From Actinomortierella ambigua (taxonomy: Eukaryota; Mortierellomycota; Mortierellomycetes; Mortierellales; Mortierellaceae): DNA of 29,174 nucleotides. The notes below the pieces were generated by a model. That model worked only from the letters and a program-made list of their open reading frames with translations, made no database searches and was not told the origin of the DNA. Every line of letters begins with the position of its first letter. Positions within the stretch are counted from its first letter, which is position 1. The position numbers and the translations under genes are program-made. Positions 28,759 through 29,174 of this stretch are shown in pieces. Location of the stretch: the NCBI GenBank assembly GCA_016098155.1, contig JAAAJB010000452.1:1-29174 (forward strand). The letters are read 5' to 3'.

Positions 28759-29174
28759 GTGTGTGTTTTGGTGGAGGATAAAAGAACACGCAAATATAGA
28801 GGGGGAAAAAAAACGGCCTTCAAATTTCAGCAGCAATAGCACAACGTGTTACAAAGACAGGATCAGGCTTTTTTCTCTGTTGTTGGTCAAGATGACAAGG
28901 CAGTGCCGTCTTGACCGTTTTTTTTAAAGTATTGTTATTAGGACAGTTTTTTTTTTCTAAACTAAACAACAAGGTCTAAACAGTAGAGGATGCGTGGGAT
29001 GAGAATGGATGTATGTCTGTTTATGCACAAAAGAAGAGAAATGCCAAATGCTTGAAGAGAAGGGGACAGGGTATATTGAATCACAACTTTGGATTCGGGT
29101 GGATGGGTGGTGAGAGGGGGATGCAAACAAGAAATAGATGTGGGACTGCAAGTTTTGTTTCTTTTTTTTTTTTT
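27011..29174. other. CT-rich terminal intergenic region
   Basis: No supported gene over 2.1 kb. Simple repeats dominate: (CT)13 at about 27364-27389, CTC runs (27417-27460), a C run (27990-28000), GA runs (28446-28470), CT runs (28727-28758) and T runs at the right edge. The longest open frame (28203-28706, minus) has a Ser/Leu-rich translation and no domain. There may be the upstream region of a gene beyond the window. Confidence 0.5.

Overview
The window looks like nuclear DNA from an early-diverging filamentous fungus, most likely Mucoromycota in the broad sense (a Mortierella-type genome is my best guess). The reasons are short spliceosomal introns (about 105-125 nt, GTAAGT-like donors, pyrimidine-rich TAG acceptors), a clear eukaryotic BMS1, a fungal Cps1-type GT2 glycosyltransferase, a kinase fused to Sel1 repeats, Kex2-type processing sites, and CT/GA-rich intergenic DNA full of microsatellites. 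The taxonomic call is inference. I see no bacterial, viral or transposon gene.

Layout. (1) 340-4310, minus: a TKL-like protein kinase followed by about 23 Sel1 repeats, ending at a one-base frameshift. At least two more repeats and decayed repeat pieces continue in other frames down to about 340. (2) 4940-5150, minus: a degraded relic of the next gene's family. (3) 5307-7089, minus: a two-exon gene for a 557-aa protein of a lineage-restricted family of unknown function. (4) 7520-11673, plus: five-exon BMS1, the 40S ribosome biogenesis GTPase, divergent from (3). (5) 11960-14035, minus: a membrane GT2 glycosyltransferase with a long Gln/Asp-rich tail, convergent with BMS1. (6) 14036-19032: about 5 kb with no confident gene, but with a promoter-like segment and possible gene start near 17.5-18.0 kb. 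(7) 19033-21264, plus: a four-exon tetraspanin-like gene with a 51-nt internal exon and a long cytoplasmic N-terminus. (8) 21585-23378, minus: a predicted secreted precursor with five Lys-Arg sites. (9) 25784-26794, minus: a protein built on five copies of an FFFP...ESAxP...TRAxDL repeat that I do not recognise. (10) 26795-29174: promoter of (9), then CT-rich DNA without a convincing gene.

The genes do not form a pathway. BMS1 is housekeeping. The GT2 enzyme, tetraspanin and secreted precursor all point to the cell surface. The left end (kinase-Sel1 gene with decaying repeats, orphan-family gene, relic) looks like a fast-evolving, lineage-specific locus beside a conserved gene. The least-described items are the FFFP repeat protein, the multi-KR precursor and the orphan family with its relic.
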